Source: an uncultured Polaromonas sp. (GTDB taxonomy: Bacteria > Pseudomonadota > Gammaproteobacteria > Burkholderiales > Burkholderiaceae_C). Taken from it: DNA of 64,000 nucleotides. The stretch lies in the NCBI GenBank assembly GCA_937863225.1, contig CALMEI010000012.1, positions 42,621 to 106,620 on the forward strand. Direction: 5' to 3'. Of the stretch, positions 55,379 to 64,000 are shown in pieces; the first letter of the stretch is position 1; every line of letters begins with the position of its first letter. Made by a program: the position numbers and the translations under genes. The notes beneath the pieces are model-generated. The model was not told the origin of the DNA and did no database searches. It worked only from the letters and a program-made list of their open reading frames with translations.

Positions 55379-56389
55379 ATGTCAATTAATCAACAGCGCA
55401 CGCGTCGCATGCTTTTGCTTACTTCACTCGGTATCGGTTTGACAACTTTGGTGGGTGCCCTTGGCATAAACCAAGCTTGGGCGCAGGCGGCAACTTGGCC
55501 ATCTAAACCAATCAAAATTGTGGTGACTTATCCGCCTGGAGGTTTGACTGATTCGGTGGGGCGACAGTTTGGGCAGTATTTAAGTGGCAAGTTGGGTGTG
55601 CCGGTGGTCATAGAAAATAAGGCAGGTGCAGGTGCTGTGATTGGCATTGATGCGGTGTTGAAATCACCGGCCGATGGCTATACGTTTGGTTTAACGACAA
55701 CGGGCACCGTTTTTCAAAATCGGGTTTTATTTTCCAAGCTGCCCTATAACCTAGACAAGGATCTTGCACCTGTCACCATGTTCCCAGCGGGCCCCTTGGT
55801 GGTGGCCATTAACGACAAAATTCCGGCCAAAAACATGGCTGAATTCATTGCATGGGCCAAGACCAACAATGCGAACATGGGCTCTTACGCGCCCGGCTCT
55901 TACCCCCACATGGTGGCCGACCAAACCAACCGCAGTCAAGGTACCAAAATCCAAACCGCGCATTACAGGGGTGAGGCACCCATGTGGTTAGACTTGGCTT
56001 CAGGGCAAATTCAAATAGCCGTGGGCAGCTTTAACACATTCAATGCGGTGTCCAATAAGGGCGCTCGCGCAATCGGTGTGACGGGAATGTACAGATCCCC
56101 CAAGTTGCCCGACGTACCCACTTTGGTTGAGCAAGGTGTGGCGGGCAAACTGGTGACACTTGATGGCGCTTTGCCTTTGTTCGCACCCAATGGCACACCA
56201 CACGCAATACTCAAACGAGTGGCAGATGAGGCTGTAGCTTGGTCCAACACCGAACAAGCGGCCAAAATGCGCGATACGTTTGCCATCCCTAACAAACCCA
56301 AAAACTTAGCCGAAACACGCCGAGATTTTGATGATGCAGCGCCGGTTTGGATCAAAACCGCGGTAGATTTAGGCATCAAACTGGATTGA
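55379..56389 (+). CDS. Bug/TctC-family tripartite tricarboxylate transporter receptor
   Basis: This 336-residue periplasmic binding protein has a twin-arginine-like or ordinary signal peptide (RTRRMLLLTSLGIGL... ending near AWAQA). The mature start WPSKPIKIVVTYPPGGLTDS is diagnostic of Bug receptors. The ligand-binding water-bridge segments follow, along with the conserved ASGQIQIAVGSF (~residues 206-217) and the C-terminal helix. Bug proteins bind carboxylates and sometimes serve sensors instead of transporters. No tctAB membrane genes are adjacent, which is common for the hundreds of orphan Bug proteins in Burkholderiales. The next gene starts 47 bp downstream. Confidence 0.92.
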   Translation: MSINQQRTRRMLLLTSLGIGLTTLVGALGINQAWAQAATWPSKPIKIVVTYPPGGLTDSVGRQFGQYLSGKLGVPVVIENKAGAGAVIGIDAVLKSPADGYTFGLTTTGTVFQNRVLFSKLPYNLDKDLAPVTMFPAGPLVVAINDKIPAKNMAEFIAWAKTNNANMGSYAPGSYPHMVADQTNRSQGTKIQTAHYRGEAPMWLDLASGQIQIAVGSFNTFNAVSNKGARAIGVTGMYRSPKLPDVPTLVEQGVAGKLVTLDGALPLFAPNGTPHAILKRVADEAVAWSNTEQAAKMRDTFAIPNKPKNLAETRRDFDDAAPVWIKTAVDLGIKLD

Positions 56390-56436
56390 TTGGCTCCACA
56401 AAATCAGCACGCGCTGATTTTGTGGACAATCAAGGC

Positions 56437-57651
56437 ATGGAACCCGTGCCATTATCTTCCACAGCCTCGTTATGTCCAAAATCCGCAATCCTCGCACCGA
56501 CTTGGCACATCTTCTGTAAAGTTGTCGATAATTTTGGTGACATAGGCGTTTGTTGGCGTTTGGCATGTCAATTAGCAGTACGAGGCAAAACCGTTCGACT
56601 GTGGGTGGACGATACAACGGCTTTGACATGGATGGCACCCGATTGCCACCCAAATGTCACGGTGATGGACTGTGGTCATGGGCTTCCTGAGCATGTGGAG
56701 TTGCAGCCTGATGACATTTTGGTGGATACTTTTGGATGTGATTTTGCTATAAATATAATAGCACTTCAGGCAATAAATACACCGCATACAGGCCATTTAG
56801 ACATTATAAAACCATCAAAACAGCCGGTTTGGCTGAATTTGGAACATTTGACGGCCGAGAGCTTTGCACAGCGCAACCACACCCTGCCTACCATCTACCG
56901 TGAAGGCGCTGCTGCGGGGTGGACGCAGCACTATTTTTACCCAGGATTCAATGACAAAACAGGTGGTTTATTACGCGAAACGGACTTAACGGCGCAGCAA
57001 AACGCGTTTGAAAGGGTTGTATGGTTAGCACAAATGCTGTCAGTCTCATCACTTAGATTTGATCCAAGCACCTGTTACATCTCACTTTTTTGCTATGAAC
57101 CACACGCCTTAGCTGCTTTAATTGACCAATTAGCCAACAACAAATCACCTGCTTGCTTACTGGTCACTGCTGGGCGCGCAACGGCAGCTGTGAAAGCGGT
57201 TTTAGAGCATAAAAAACGACTGCAGCCAACATATACATTGCATAAACTGCTATCAATTGTGTATCTGGATGCGATGACACAAGTTGAATACGACCAATTG
57301 CTGTGGAGCTGCGATTTGAATTTTGTGCGAGGTGAGGATTCCTTGGTTCGCGCCATTTGGGCAGGCAAGCCCTTTGTTTGGCACATTTATCCGCAAGACG
57401 ATGGCGTGCACCATACCAAATTGGAAGCCTTTTTACAAATGATGGACGCACCCGAATCAATCATCGCCCTGCACCGAGCTTGGAATGAGAACCCGTTATC
57501 GGGTATCGTACCGCCCTTGCCTATACTGGACTTGGCGGAATGGGGTCAAAGTGCCATGGCGCTTCGACAAAAATTGCTTGCACAGCCCGATTTGTGCAGC
57601 CAGCTCATCGATTACGCTGGAACAATGCAAGAAAAACAGTTAAAATCATAG
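56437..57651 (+). CDS. earP: EarP, EF-P-specific arginine rhamnosyltransferase
   Basis: This ~404-residue GT-B glycosyltransferase belongs to the DUF2331/EarP family and transfers rhamnose from dTDP-rhamnose to an arginine of EF-P, which relieves polyproline stalling. Signatures are CKVVDNFGDIGVCWRLA near the N-terminus, VWLNLEHLTAE, and the C-terminal donor site LLWSCDLNFVRGEDSLVRAIW and GKPFVWHIYPQDDGVH. The EF-P gene follows 61 bp later. Repeat copy 9 lies in frame at residues ~104-126 and inserts AINIIALQAINTPHTGH between CDF and KQPVWL, where family members have a short helix. The start MEPVPL is likely; the N-terminus has variable length. Confidence 0.93.
   Translation: MEPVPLSSTASLCPKSAILAPTWHIFCKVVDNFGDIGVCWRLACQLAVRGKTVRLWVDDTTALTWMAPDCHPNVTVMDCGHGLPEHVELQPDDILVDTFGCDFAINIIALQAINTPHTGHLDIIKPSKQPVWLNLEHLTAESFAQRNHTLPTIYREGAAAGWTQHYFYPGFNDKTGGLLRETDLTAQQNAFERVVWLAQMLSVSSLRFDPSTCYISLFCYEPHALAALIDQLANNKSPACLLVTAGRATAAVKAVLEHKKRLQPTYTLHKLLSIVYLDAMTQVEYDQLLWSCDLNFVRGEDSLVRAIWAGKPFVWHIYPQDDGVHHTKLEAFLQMMDAPESIIALHRAWNENPLSGIVPPLPILDLAEWGQSAMALRQKLLAQPDLCSQLIDYAGTMQEKQLKS
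56746..56812 (+). repeat. Dispersed repeat, copy 9, inside earP (sense)
   Basis: The canonical hairpin GCTATAAATATAATAGC and the core CTTCAGGCAATAAATACACC are read in the same frame and strand as copy 7, giving the shared peptide IALQAINTP in an unrelated protein. Confidence 0.87.
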
Positions 57652-57712
57652 GCTTTACTGAAGGTTCCACTCCCGACTCATTAGCAATGAGCAATTAATA
57701 GAGCAAATTATT

Positions 57713-58273
57713 ATGGCATTGAAAATCGCACAAGAACTTCGCGCTGGCAACGTGGTCATGCAAGGCAAAGACCCGATGATTGTCCTCAAAACCGAATACG
57801 CACGCGGCGGTCGCGGCGCAGCCACAGTTCGTTTGAAACTCAAAGGCTTGATCAACAACTTCAACACCGAACTCGTTTTCCGTGCAGATGACAAATTTGA
57901 CCAAATCGTTTTGGACAAAAAAGACTGTACCTATTCTTATTTTGCTGAACCCATGTATGTGTGCATGGATGCAGAGTACAACCAATACGAAGTTGAGGCC
58001 GAAAACATGGGCGACGCGCTCAACTACCTCGAAGATGGCATGGAATTGGAAGTTTGTTTTTACGAAGGTAAAGCCATTTCAGTTGAAATTCCAACCAGCG
58101 TCCAACGTGTCATCGAATGGACTGAACCTGCCGTCAAAGGCGACACATCTGGCAAAGTATTGAAACCAGCCAAGTTGGCAACAGGCTTTGAAATTGGCGT
58201 GCCAATTTTTGTAGCGCAAGGCGACAAGGTCGAAATCGACACCCGTACAGGCGAATACCGCAAGCGCGTTTAA
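57713..58273 (+). CDS. efp: Elongation factor P, arginine type
   Basis: The 186-residue EF-P has three OB-like domains. The modification loop reads [15 protein letters not shown], in which the arginine of GGRGAA (~34) is at the position rhamnosylated by EarP, in contrast with the lysine of E. coli-type EF-P. The C-terminal domain ends [16 protein letters not shown] ([15 protein letters not shown]). It binds between the P and E sites of ribosomes stalled at polyproline. The upstream earP supports the rhamnosylation route. A strong terminator follows. Confidence 0.97.
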   Translation: MALKIAQELRAGNVVMQGKDPMIVLKTEYARGGRGAATVRLKLKGLINNFNTELVFRADDKFDQIVLDKKDCTYSYFAEPMYVCMDAEYNQYEVEAENMGDALNYLEDGMELEVCFYEGKAISVEIPTSVQRVIEWTEPAVKGDTSGKVLKPAKLATGFEIGVPIFVAQGDKVEIDTRTGEYRKRV

Positions 58274-58289
58274 GCCATCAACAACTCGT

Positions 58290-58317
58290 AAAAAAGGCTC
58301 CTGTGGGAGCCTTTTTT
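58290..58317 (+). terminator. Rho-independent terminator after efp
   Basis: AAAAAAGGCTCC pairs with GGAGCCTTTTTT around a 4-nt loop, 17 bp after the efp stop. Confidence 0.9.
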
Positions 58318-58348
58318 ATTTGTCTTCATTTTCATAGACAATGGATGC

Positions 58349-59290
58349 ATGAAAAACACCGAAGAACTCAAAGAATCCCGCATCGCTAACGCTTGGGCAG
58401 AATTGCAAAGCCATGCCGTGCAGGGACACGAACTTGATGCGGACACGTATCGCTTGGCTTTTGCTGACCCGCAATTCATGCTGCGACGTGAAACGCGGGG
58501 TTTGCGCATGCAATTGGAAATGCTGAAACCCGAGCTGGAATTGCAAAAACTGGGCATTGAAAGCACAGTGGTTGTTTATGGCAGTGCCCGATTTATATCT
58601 CCCAGTGAGGCCGATAAAAAGCTCCAGGCAGCGCAATCAGACGGCGACATATTGGCGATACAAAACGCGCAACGGGATGTCCGCAACGCGCACTACTACC
58701 ATCAAGCCCGTTTGTTTGCGCGATTGGTCGCCAGTTATGGCGGGAAAGGTAGCAACAATGGTGGCTCGAATGGTGCAACGGATGGTAAGAAAAAAAGTCG
58801 CAGCACTGGGGACACAGATTGCAAGCCCGCTGATGAGCGCCTCTACATATGCACAGGAGGAGGACCTGGCATTATGGAAGCGGCTAATCGCGGCGCGCAC
58901 GATGTGGGTGCGTTGTCAGTCGGTTTGAACATCACGTTACCACATGAACAAACAGGTAATCGGTTCATCACACCCAGTTTGAATTTCAAATTTCATTATT
59001 TTGCGTTGCGCAAAATGCATTTCATGATGCGCGCCAAAGCTTTGGTGGCCTTCCCGGGTGGCATGGGTACCCTAGACGAATTGTTTGAAGTGTTGACTCT
59101 GGTGCAAACACGCAAAGCTCAGCCTGTTCCGATTATTTTGTTTGGCACCGCGTATTGGAAAAAATTAATCGACTTCGATTTAATGGTAGCCGAAGGCACC
59201 ATATCGAAAGAGGATTTGGCTTACTTCACCTACACAGATGATCCACAAGTAGCTTGGGAAACAATCAAGACATTTTATAAACTGACCTGA
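58349..59290 (+). CDS. LOG-family (TIGR00730-like) Rossmann nucleotide hydrolase
   Basis: This 313-residue protein has the lysine decarboxylase-like LOG fold: VVYGSARF (~72), GGGPGIMEAANRGAHDVG (~171-188) and the PGGMGTLDELFE active-site motif (~231-242). The family hydrolyses nucleoside monophosphates at the N-glycosidic bond; plant-type LOGs release cytokinin, and bacterial members act in nucleotide salvage. It is longer than the ~190-residue minimal LOG because of an N-terminal helical region (1-65) and a low-complexity G/N/K-rich insertion (GGKGSNNGGSNGATDGKKK, ~131-149). It follows efp after a terminator, so it probably has its own promoter. Confidence 0.9.
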   Translation: MKNTEELKESRIANAWAELQSHAVQGHELDADTYRLAFADPQFMLRRETRGLRMQLEMLKPELELQKLGIESTVVVYGSARFISPSEADKKLQAAQSDGDILAIQNAQRDVRNAHYYHQARLFARLVASYGGKGSNNGGSNGATDGKKKSRSTGDTDCKPADERLYICTGGGPGIMEAANRGAHDVGALSVGLNITLPHEQTGNRFITPSLNFKFHYFALRKMHFMMRAKALVAFPGGMGTLDELFEVLTLVQTRKAQPVPIILFGTAYWKKLIDFDLMVAEGTISKEDLAYFTYTDDPQVAWETIKTFYKLT

Positions 59291-59307
59291 TTTGCTTTGG
59301 CGTCCTC

Positions 59308-60456
59308 TTATGAAGGAGGCCTCAGTTTCCAAGCCTGTTGCGATCCAGCAGCCACCAATGCGCCGGTTACCCAAAATAATCCTGCAACACCAATGAAAGT
59401 ACCTGTCAAACCAAATATGAGCGGCATGGCGACGCTACTGGCATTGATGGCCATCAAGCGCAATCCCAATGCTTCTCCATGCCGGTTTTCAGGCGTGATT
59501 TGGTGCAAGGTACTCATGATCATGGGTTGCACCGAACCCAATACAAATCCCAATACAACGGAACACATGCCCATGGCCATCGCGGATGGCATGAATGGAT
59601 AAATACCGAATAGCACACCAGTGAACAACATCGCACCGGATACCACAACCCACTCTTTCAAATGCTTTGCAATATATGGCATCAGCAATCTGACCAAAGT
59701 CGCGGATATGGCAAACGCGCCTAGGATGGCACCGATCGTTGAGGCGCTTAGCCCTTTTTCATGTCCCAATATTGGCACTACAAAAGTATGAACATCCCAA
59801 CAGGATGCTAAAAACCAATTCACCAGCATCAATCGACGCATCATGGGTTCTTTCAATAAGCCCCACGTTGATTTGGTTTGGCTAGTGTCATTGACATGTG
59901 CAGTTGCGGGCCATTCGCCTGCATTGCGCACCAAAAACCAAGTTAACAAAGGCAACAGCGCCATAAAGAAGAATGCCATTCTGAATCCACTGTGGTCTAT
60001 CAACAAACCCGCACTGAATGGCCCGATGAAGTTGGAAACGGCTGGTCCCAGTGCCAACCAACTGAATACTTTTTTGAGTTCCAAAGGATCCTGTGCACTG
60101 CGACCAACATGTCTTTGCAATGCAATGACCATAGCGCCAGTAGCGCCACCTGTCATCAAAGCACTCAGACATAGCACAGGAAAAACAGGAAAAACCACCG
60201 CAATACTGGCACCTGCGCTGGCCGCTATTACCGACAGCTGGATGGGTTTGCGTAAACCATGTTGGTCTGTATAGCGTCCTGCGGGTATCGCTAAAAAAAC
60301 CTGAGTGGTGGCAAAAAGTGCCAATAAAACGCCAACAGCAACCGCACTGTAGCCTTCACGCAGTGCCATCAAAGGCGCTGCCATTCGCATGCCAGCCATA
60401 CAAGCATGCAAGCAGACTTGACCGGCAATCAGCTTGCTGAGTTCTTTCCCAGTCAA
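59308..60456 (-). CDS. MFS transporter
   Basis: This 382-residue protein has twelve predicted transmembrane helices, evenly spaced from MTGKELSKLIAGQVCLH to the C-terminus. The cytoplasmic loop 2-3 motif GRYTDQHGLRKPI is a form of the major facilitator GxxxDxxGRR signature. It could export drugs or move small metabolites; no substrate motif is recognised. It converges with the LOG-family gene, with 17 bp between stops, and lies 21 bp downstream of rmuC on the same strand. Confidence 0.9.
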   Translation of the reverse strand: MTGKELSKLIAGQVCLHACMAGMRMAAPLMALREGYSAVAVGVLLALFATTQVFLAIPAGRYTDQHGLRKPIQLSVIAASAGASIAVVFPVFPVLCLSALMTGGATGAMVIALQRHVGRSAQDPLELKKVFSWLALGPAVSNFIGPFSAGLLIDHSGFRMAFFFMALLPLLTWFLVRNAGEWPATAHVNDTSQTKSTWGLLKEPMMRRLMLVNWFLASCWDVHTFVVPILGHEKGLSASTIGAILGAFAISATLVRLLMPYIAKHLKEWVVVSGAMLFTGVLFGIYPFMPSAMAMGMCSVVLGFVLGSVQPMIMSTLHQITPENRHGEALGLRLMAINASSVAMPLIFGLTGTFIGVAGLFWVTGALVAAGSQQAWKLRPPS

Positions 60457-60477
60457 AGCCGATTCTCAGAAATGAAT

Positions 60478-61917
60478 TTATCCATCTTCGCCTTTTGCAT
60501 CCGCTAATTCTTGCAGTGAAGGCATGATGCGCCGTGTTTCAGTTTCAGGTAAAGCTTCAACGTGCTTCAAAGCACGGTGCATGGCACGGGTACGTACATC
60601 GCTTTCGGATAAAGTTTTAAGTACGGTTTCGGTTTGCGAACGCGCCTTATCCAGCATGCCACCGAATTTATCAAACTCGGTTTTCACAGCACCCAAAACT
60701 TGCCATACTTCACTGGAGCGTTTCTCTAATGCCAAAGTTCTGAAACCCATTTGAAGAGAACTCAACATCGCCAACAAAGTGGTTGGTCCAGCGAGGTTGA
60801 CACGGTAGTCGCGTTGAATCGAATCCATTAAACCAGGGCGACGCAAGACTTCAGCGTACAAACCTTCAGAGGGCAAAAACAAGAAAGCAAAATCGGTTGT
60901 GTAAGGAGGCTCAATGTACTTTTCAGCTATTGACTTTGCTTCCAAACGAATTCGTTGTTCCAGAGCTTTTGCAGCCAAATCTGCACCATTAGGGTCAGCA
61001 TTGGCTTGTGCAGTCAACAAGCGTTCATAGTCATCACTTGGGAATTTGGCATCAATTGGTAGCCATAAAGGTGTGCCTTCATTTGACCTACCGGGTAACT
61101 TCACAGCAAAGTCAACCACGTTTTTACCACCCGGTTTACAAGCGACTTGTGATGCATACTGATCAACCGTAAAAACCTGCTCCAGCAAGCTGGCCAATTG
61201 GGCTTCGCCAAAAATGCCGCGAGTTTTGACATTCGTTAGCAAGTGCTTCAAATCACCCACGCCTTGCGCCAAAGTTTGCATTTCTCCCAAGCCTTTGTGC
61301 ACTTGTTCCAAACGATCAGCGACTTGTTTGAAACTTTCACCCAATCTGGCCTGCAAGGTGTTTTGCAATTTTTCATCTACGGTTTGCCGCATTTCATCCA
61401 ATTTGATGGCATTGGTGTTATGCAGCTGCAACAGCTGCTTTTCTAGGGTTTCGCGTACCTCACTCATGCGTCGGGCATTGGCTTCAGACAAGCCCTGTAG
61501 CTGGGTATTCAATGTGTCCGCTATCGATTTTTGTAAACCCACAATTTGCTGTGCCACCGTTGCCAATTGTTGACTCGATTGTGCGGTGAAAGCATCTATT
61601 TGGGAGTTCTGTGTCCTAAAAGCCTCGCCACTTTGTGTGACAAGCGCCAGTTGAAAAGCGCCAAAAGATTGTGTCAGTTCCTGCCTGCCACCGCGTGACG
61701 ACTCGGTGATTTCGCGCCGCAGTTCGCGTTCCATCCGTTCCGTTCCATTTGTCAATGCGCTTAAAACTTCTGTTTTGCTGTTAACCGTAGCTTCGGTTGC
61801 CTGCTTATCAGCCTGACGAAACAACAACCAAACCATGACCACTATGTTCAGCACCACCATGGCCAGCAATAACCAAATGAGCATGGGTTCTAATTGGCTT
61901 AGAATTGTGGCGTTCAT
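60478..61917 (-). CDS. rmuC: RmuC-family DNA recombination protein
   Basis: This 479-residue protein has an N-terminal membrane anchor (MLIWLLLAMVVLNIVVMVWL), a long coiled coil (~45-210) and a PD-(D/E)XK-like RmuC domain (~215-420). The domain contains GIFGEAQLASLLEQVF, LWLPIDAKFPSDDYERLL and FLFLPSEGLYAEVL. RmuC limits rearrangements at inverted repeats in E. coli and is thought to cut unusual DNA structures. It is divergent from the UPF0114 gene. Confidence 0.94.
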   Translation of the reverse strand: MNATILSQLEPMLIWLLLAMVVLNIVVMVWLLFRQADKQATEATVNSKTEVLSALTNGTERMERELRREITESSRGGRQELTQSFGAFQLALVTQSGEAFRTQNSQIDAFTAQSSQQLATVAQQIVGLQKSIADTLNTQLQGLSEANARRMSEVRETLEKQLLQLHNTNAIKLDEMRQTVDEKLQNTLQARLGESFKQVADRLEQVHKGLGEMQTLAQGVGDLKHLLTNVKTRGIFGEAQLASLLEQVFTVDQYASQVACKPGGKNVVDFAVKLPGRSNEGTPLWLPIDAKFPSDDYERLLTAQANADPNGADLAAKALEQRIRLEAKSIAEKYIEPPYTTDFAFLFLPSEGLYAEVLRRPGLMDSIQRDYRVNLAGPTTLLAMLSSLQMGFRTLALEKRSSEVWQVLGAVKTEFDKFGGMLDKARSQTETVLKTLSESDVRTRAMHRALKHVEALPETETRRIMPSLQELADAKGEDG

Positions 61918-61975
61918 CTGATGAAGTCTATCTCATTATTTGCCCAACTATTAATCACCCGCTCATTTAAAAGAC

Positions 61976-62578
61976 ATGTCTACCCCAAAAAAACAACCAC
62001 CCAGTTCGCTGCAATTTCTACCCAATATGATTTTTGCCAGCCGTTGGTTACAACTGCCTTTGTACCTTGGTTTGATCGTCGCGCAAGGCGTCTACGTGTT
62101 CAATTTTTTGAAAGAGCTACTGCACCTGGTTGAAGCTGCTTTTGGGAATCAAGCAGCGCTGCAATCGCTCATTGGAAGCATTGGTTATAAATCTGACATC
62201 ACAGTGGCTTCGCTCAATGAAACCGTCATCATGTTGGTCGTTCTGGGTTTAATTGATGTGGTGATGATTTCGAATCTGCTCATCATGGTGATTGTGGGAG
62301 GCTATGAAACTTTTGTCAGTCGCATGAATTTGGATGAACATCCCGATCAACCCGAATGGCTCAGCCATGTCAATGCATCGGTTCTCAAAGTCAAACTTGC
62401 AACAGCGATCATTGGCATTTCCAGTATTCATTTGCTGAAAACATTCATCAATGCTGCGAACTATTCCGAACAAATGTTAATGTGGCAAACGTTGATACAC
62501 ATTACCTTTTTACTCAGCGCTGTAGCGATAGCCTTTACAGACAAATTGATGTCGCATTCTGCGCCTGCCAAACACTGA
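61976..62578 (+). CDS. UPF0114 (YqhA-type) membrane protein
   Basis: The 200-residue protein has about four hydrophobic helices: [20 protein letters not shown], the 75-100 region, [20 protein letters not shown] followed by [13 protein letters not shown], and the C-terminal pair. This is the UPF0114/TIGR00645 layout. The conserved motif [22 protein letters not shown] lies near residues 105-125. The family's function is unknown. The gene is followed 13 bp later by the DUF1905 gene. Confidence 0.9.
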   Translation: MSTPKKQPPSSLQFLPNMIFASRWLQLPLYLGLIVAQGVYVFNFLKELLHLVEAAFGNQAALQSLIGSIGYKSDITVASLNETVIMLVVLGLIDVVMISNLLIMVIVGGYETFVSRMNLDEHPDQPEWLSHVNASVLKVKLATAIIGISSIHLLKTFINAANYSEQMLMWQTLIHITFLLSAVAIAFTDKLMSHSAPAKH

Positions 62579-62591
62579 TTTTTGTTCCACA

Positions 62592-62915
62592 ATGACCAGT
62601 CAGCTTCACACGGTTGAGTTCACCGAGGTGTGTTGGCTTTATAGTGGCAAAGGCGCCTGGTACTTTGTCACTTTACCAACCGATTGCGCCGCAGAAATTA
62701 CATTTTTTTCAAAAGCTCGCAATGGTGGCAAACGCACAGGTTGGGGGTCGGTAAAGGTTACCGCGCAGATTGGTAAAACGGTTTGGCAAACGTCCTTGTT
62801 TCCTGATAGCAAGAACAAAAGCTATGTGTTGCCACTTAAGGCGGCTGTTAGAAAAGCTGAAAATATCGTTCCAAATTCACCAGTAAAAGTGCGGGTTTCT
62901 ATGCCTATGCCTTAA
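62592..62915 (+). CDS. DUF1905-domain protein
   Basis: The 107-residue small beta-barrel protein of the DUF1905 family contains KGAWYFVTLPTDCAAEI near the start, RTGWGSVKVTAQIGKTVW in the middle and a C-terminal KNKSYVLPLKAAVRK. The function is unknown; relatives occur alone or fused to YdeI-like domains. It lies 13 bp after the UPF0114 gene and may be co-transcribed with it. It converges with nhaA. Confidence 0.85.
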   Translation: MTSQLHTVEFTEVCWLYSGKGAWYFVTLPTDCAAEITFFSKARNGGKRTGWGSVKVTAQIGKTVWQTSLFPDSKNKSYVLPLKAAVRKAENIVPNSPVKVRVSMPMP

Positions 62916-62930
62916 AGATGAACGATCGAT

Positions 62931-64000
62931 TCATTTAGATCCTCGCAACAAAATCAATGCACCAAGTGCACCAGATAAAATTGATCCAAGTAATACGCCA
63001 ATTTTCAATTGTGTATTGAATGTTGCGGCTTCGTTTTCGAATGCTAAACCACCAATAAACAAACTCATCGTGAACCCCACGCCACACAAAACGCAAACAC
63101 CAAAAAACTGCGCCCATGTAGCACCAGTTGGAATTTTTGCATTGCTCAGTTTGATGATTAGCCAAGATGCACTAAAAACACCCACTGCTTTACCAACGAC
63201 CAAACCAACGGCAATTCCCAGTGGAATTGTTTGCAAAACAATTGGCAAACTCACGCCTGCTAACGACACCCCTGCATTTGCAAAAGCAAACAATGGCAAT
63301 ATGACAAATGCCACCCAAGGTTGTAACGCATGTTCAGCCGTTTTAAGTGGGTAATTTTTCTTCTGTCCAGGTTGCGCATGATTGGAGAGTGGAATCGCCA
63401 GTCCTGTGACAACGCCTGCCAATGTCGCATGTACCCCTGACTTCAGTACGCACAACCAAATAACCAATCCAACCAAGATATATATACCTAAATTCATCAC
63501 CCCTGCCCTATTCAAAATCATCAAGCACAGCACGCCTGCGACCGCCAAAACCAGCATCGAAATCGACAACTGCTCGGTATAAAAAACAGCGATGACAATG
63601 ATTGCGCCCAAGTCATCAATGATGGCGACAGCTGTTAAAAAAACCTTGAGAGAAACGGGCACTCGTTTTCCGAGTAATGTCAAAATGCCTAACGCAAACG
63701 CAATATCAGTTGCCGTTGGAATGGCCCAACCACGCAGAGCAGTCGTATCGCCCCAGTTAATGGCGGTATAGATGAGCGCTGGAACCACCATACCGCCCAA
63801 TGCTGCACCTACTGGCAAAATGGCTTGACTGATCGTCGACAATTCACCTTCTAGCAGTTCACGTTTGATCTCCAGCCCGACTAAAAAGAAAAAAACCGCC
63901 ATCCACAAGTCGTTGATCCATACCAACATTGGCTTGGACAACACCAACCAATCCCCACCAATTCGTAATTCACCGGGAACCTGCAACAATTGTTCATACC
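62931..64000 (-). CDS. nhaA: Na+/H+ antiporter NhaA, C-terminal ~355 residues (cut by window edge)
   Basis: The frame stays open to the window end (YEQLLQVPGELRIG), so the N-terminal ~35-40 residues are missing. About eleven membrane helices are visible. The antiporter signatures are FFFLVGLEIKRELLEGEL, the TM4 ATDIAFALGIL and the paired TM5 aspartates in AIIDDLGAIIVIAVFY, the sodium/proton site. NhaA exports Na+ or Li+ in exchange for two protons and controls pH. The last gene of the window, it converges with the DUF1905 gene, 15 bp apart. Confidence 0.95.
   Translation of the reverse strand, partial: YEQLLQVPGELRIGGDWLVLSKPMLVWINDLWMAVFFFLVGLEIKRELLEGELSTISQAILPVGAALGGMVVPALIYTAINWGDTTALRGWAIPTATDIAFALGILTLLGKRVPVSLKVFLTAVAIIDDLGAIIVIAVFYTEQLSISMLVLAVAGVLCLMILNRAGVMNLGIYILVGLVIWLCVLKSGVHATLAGVVTGLAIPLSNHAQPGQKKNYPLKTAEHALQPWVAFVILPLFAFANAGVSLAGVSLPIVLQTIPLGIAVGLVVGKAVGVFSASWLIIKLSNAKIPTGATWAQFFGVCVLCGVGFTMSLFIGGLAFENEAATFNTQLKIGVLLGSILSGALGALILLRGSK

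Overview
The window looks like chromosomal DNA of a low-to-mid GC betaproteobacterium, most probably Burkholderiales and Comamonadaceae-like. This is an inference from the gene families (form II RuBisCO with CbbQ/CbbO, a Bug-type solute receptor, EarP with an arginine-type EF-P, a glutamine-dependent NadE, TctC/Bug and OmpR/EnvZ homologues) and from a short dispersed repeat of a kind I associate with Comamonadaceae. No rRNA, tRNA or CRISPR array is visible.

Layout. 1-3.5 kb: the end of an acyl-CoA dehydrogenase, a nitronate monooxygenase and three small envelope or secreted proteins. 3.6-19.6 kb: a complete Calvin-Benson-Bassham locus. cbbM-cbbQ-cbbO run leftwards with cbbR upstream of them. 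cbbY-rpe-fbp-prk-tkt-gph-gap-pgk-fba run rightwards from a shared cbbR/cbbY control region that carries inverted repeats. Together they encode CO2 fixation, RuBisCO activation, regeneration of ribulose bisphosphate and clearance of 2-phosphoglycolate and a misfire sugar phosphate. 19.6-24.3 kb: a LexA-boxed Y-family polymerase, a small heat-shock protein, a PII protein, NAD synthetase, and the 5' half of a FemAB-like gene.

24,267-42,440: an 18,174-bp Tn3-family transposon. It has 55-bp terminal inverted repeats (one mismatch) and a 5-bp TACTA target duplication, and it splits the FemAB-like gene, whose 3' half resumes at 42,441. It encodes the transposase, a tyrosine recombinase (TnpS-like) at the left and a KfrA/TnpT-like coiled-coil protein at the right. 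Between them lies metal-resistance cargo: a czcICBA-type RND efflux operon with three related His-rich periplasmic modules, a DsbA/DsbB remnant, and a cadA P-type ATPase with a transglutaminase-like gene, divergent from a MerR-family cadR.

42.4-64 kb: two two-component systems, ribosomal protein L31 type B, a GT39-like membrane protein, a SIMPL protein, pgsA, an epimerase, uvrC, a secreted hydrolase, a Bug receptor, earP-efp, a LOG-family protein, an MFS transporter, rmuC, a UPF0114 membrane protein, a DUF1905 protein and the C-terminal part of nhaA.

The most unusual general signal is a ~65-bp repeat present in nine copies in the host DNA and absent from the transposon. All nine copies lie in the same orientation. 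Three sit inside intact reading frames (nadE, the FemAB-like gene, earP), and two of these encode the same IALQAINTP peptide in unrelated proteins, much as Rickettsia palindromic elements do.
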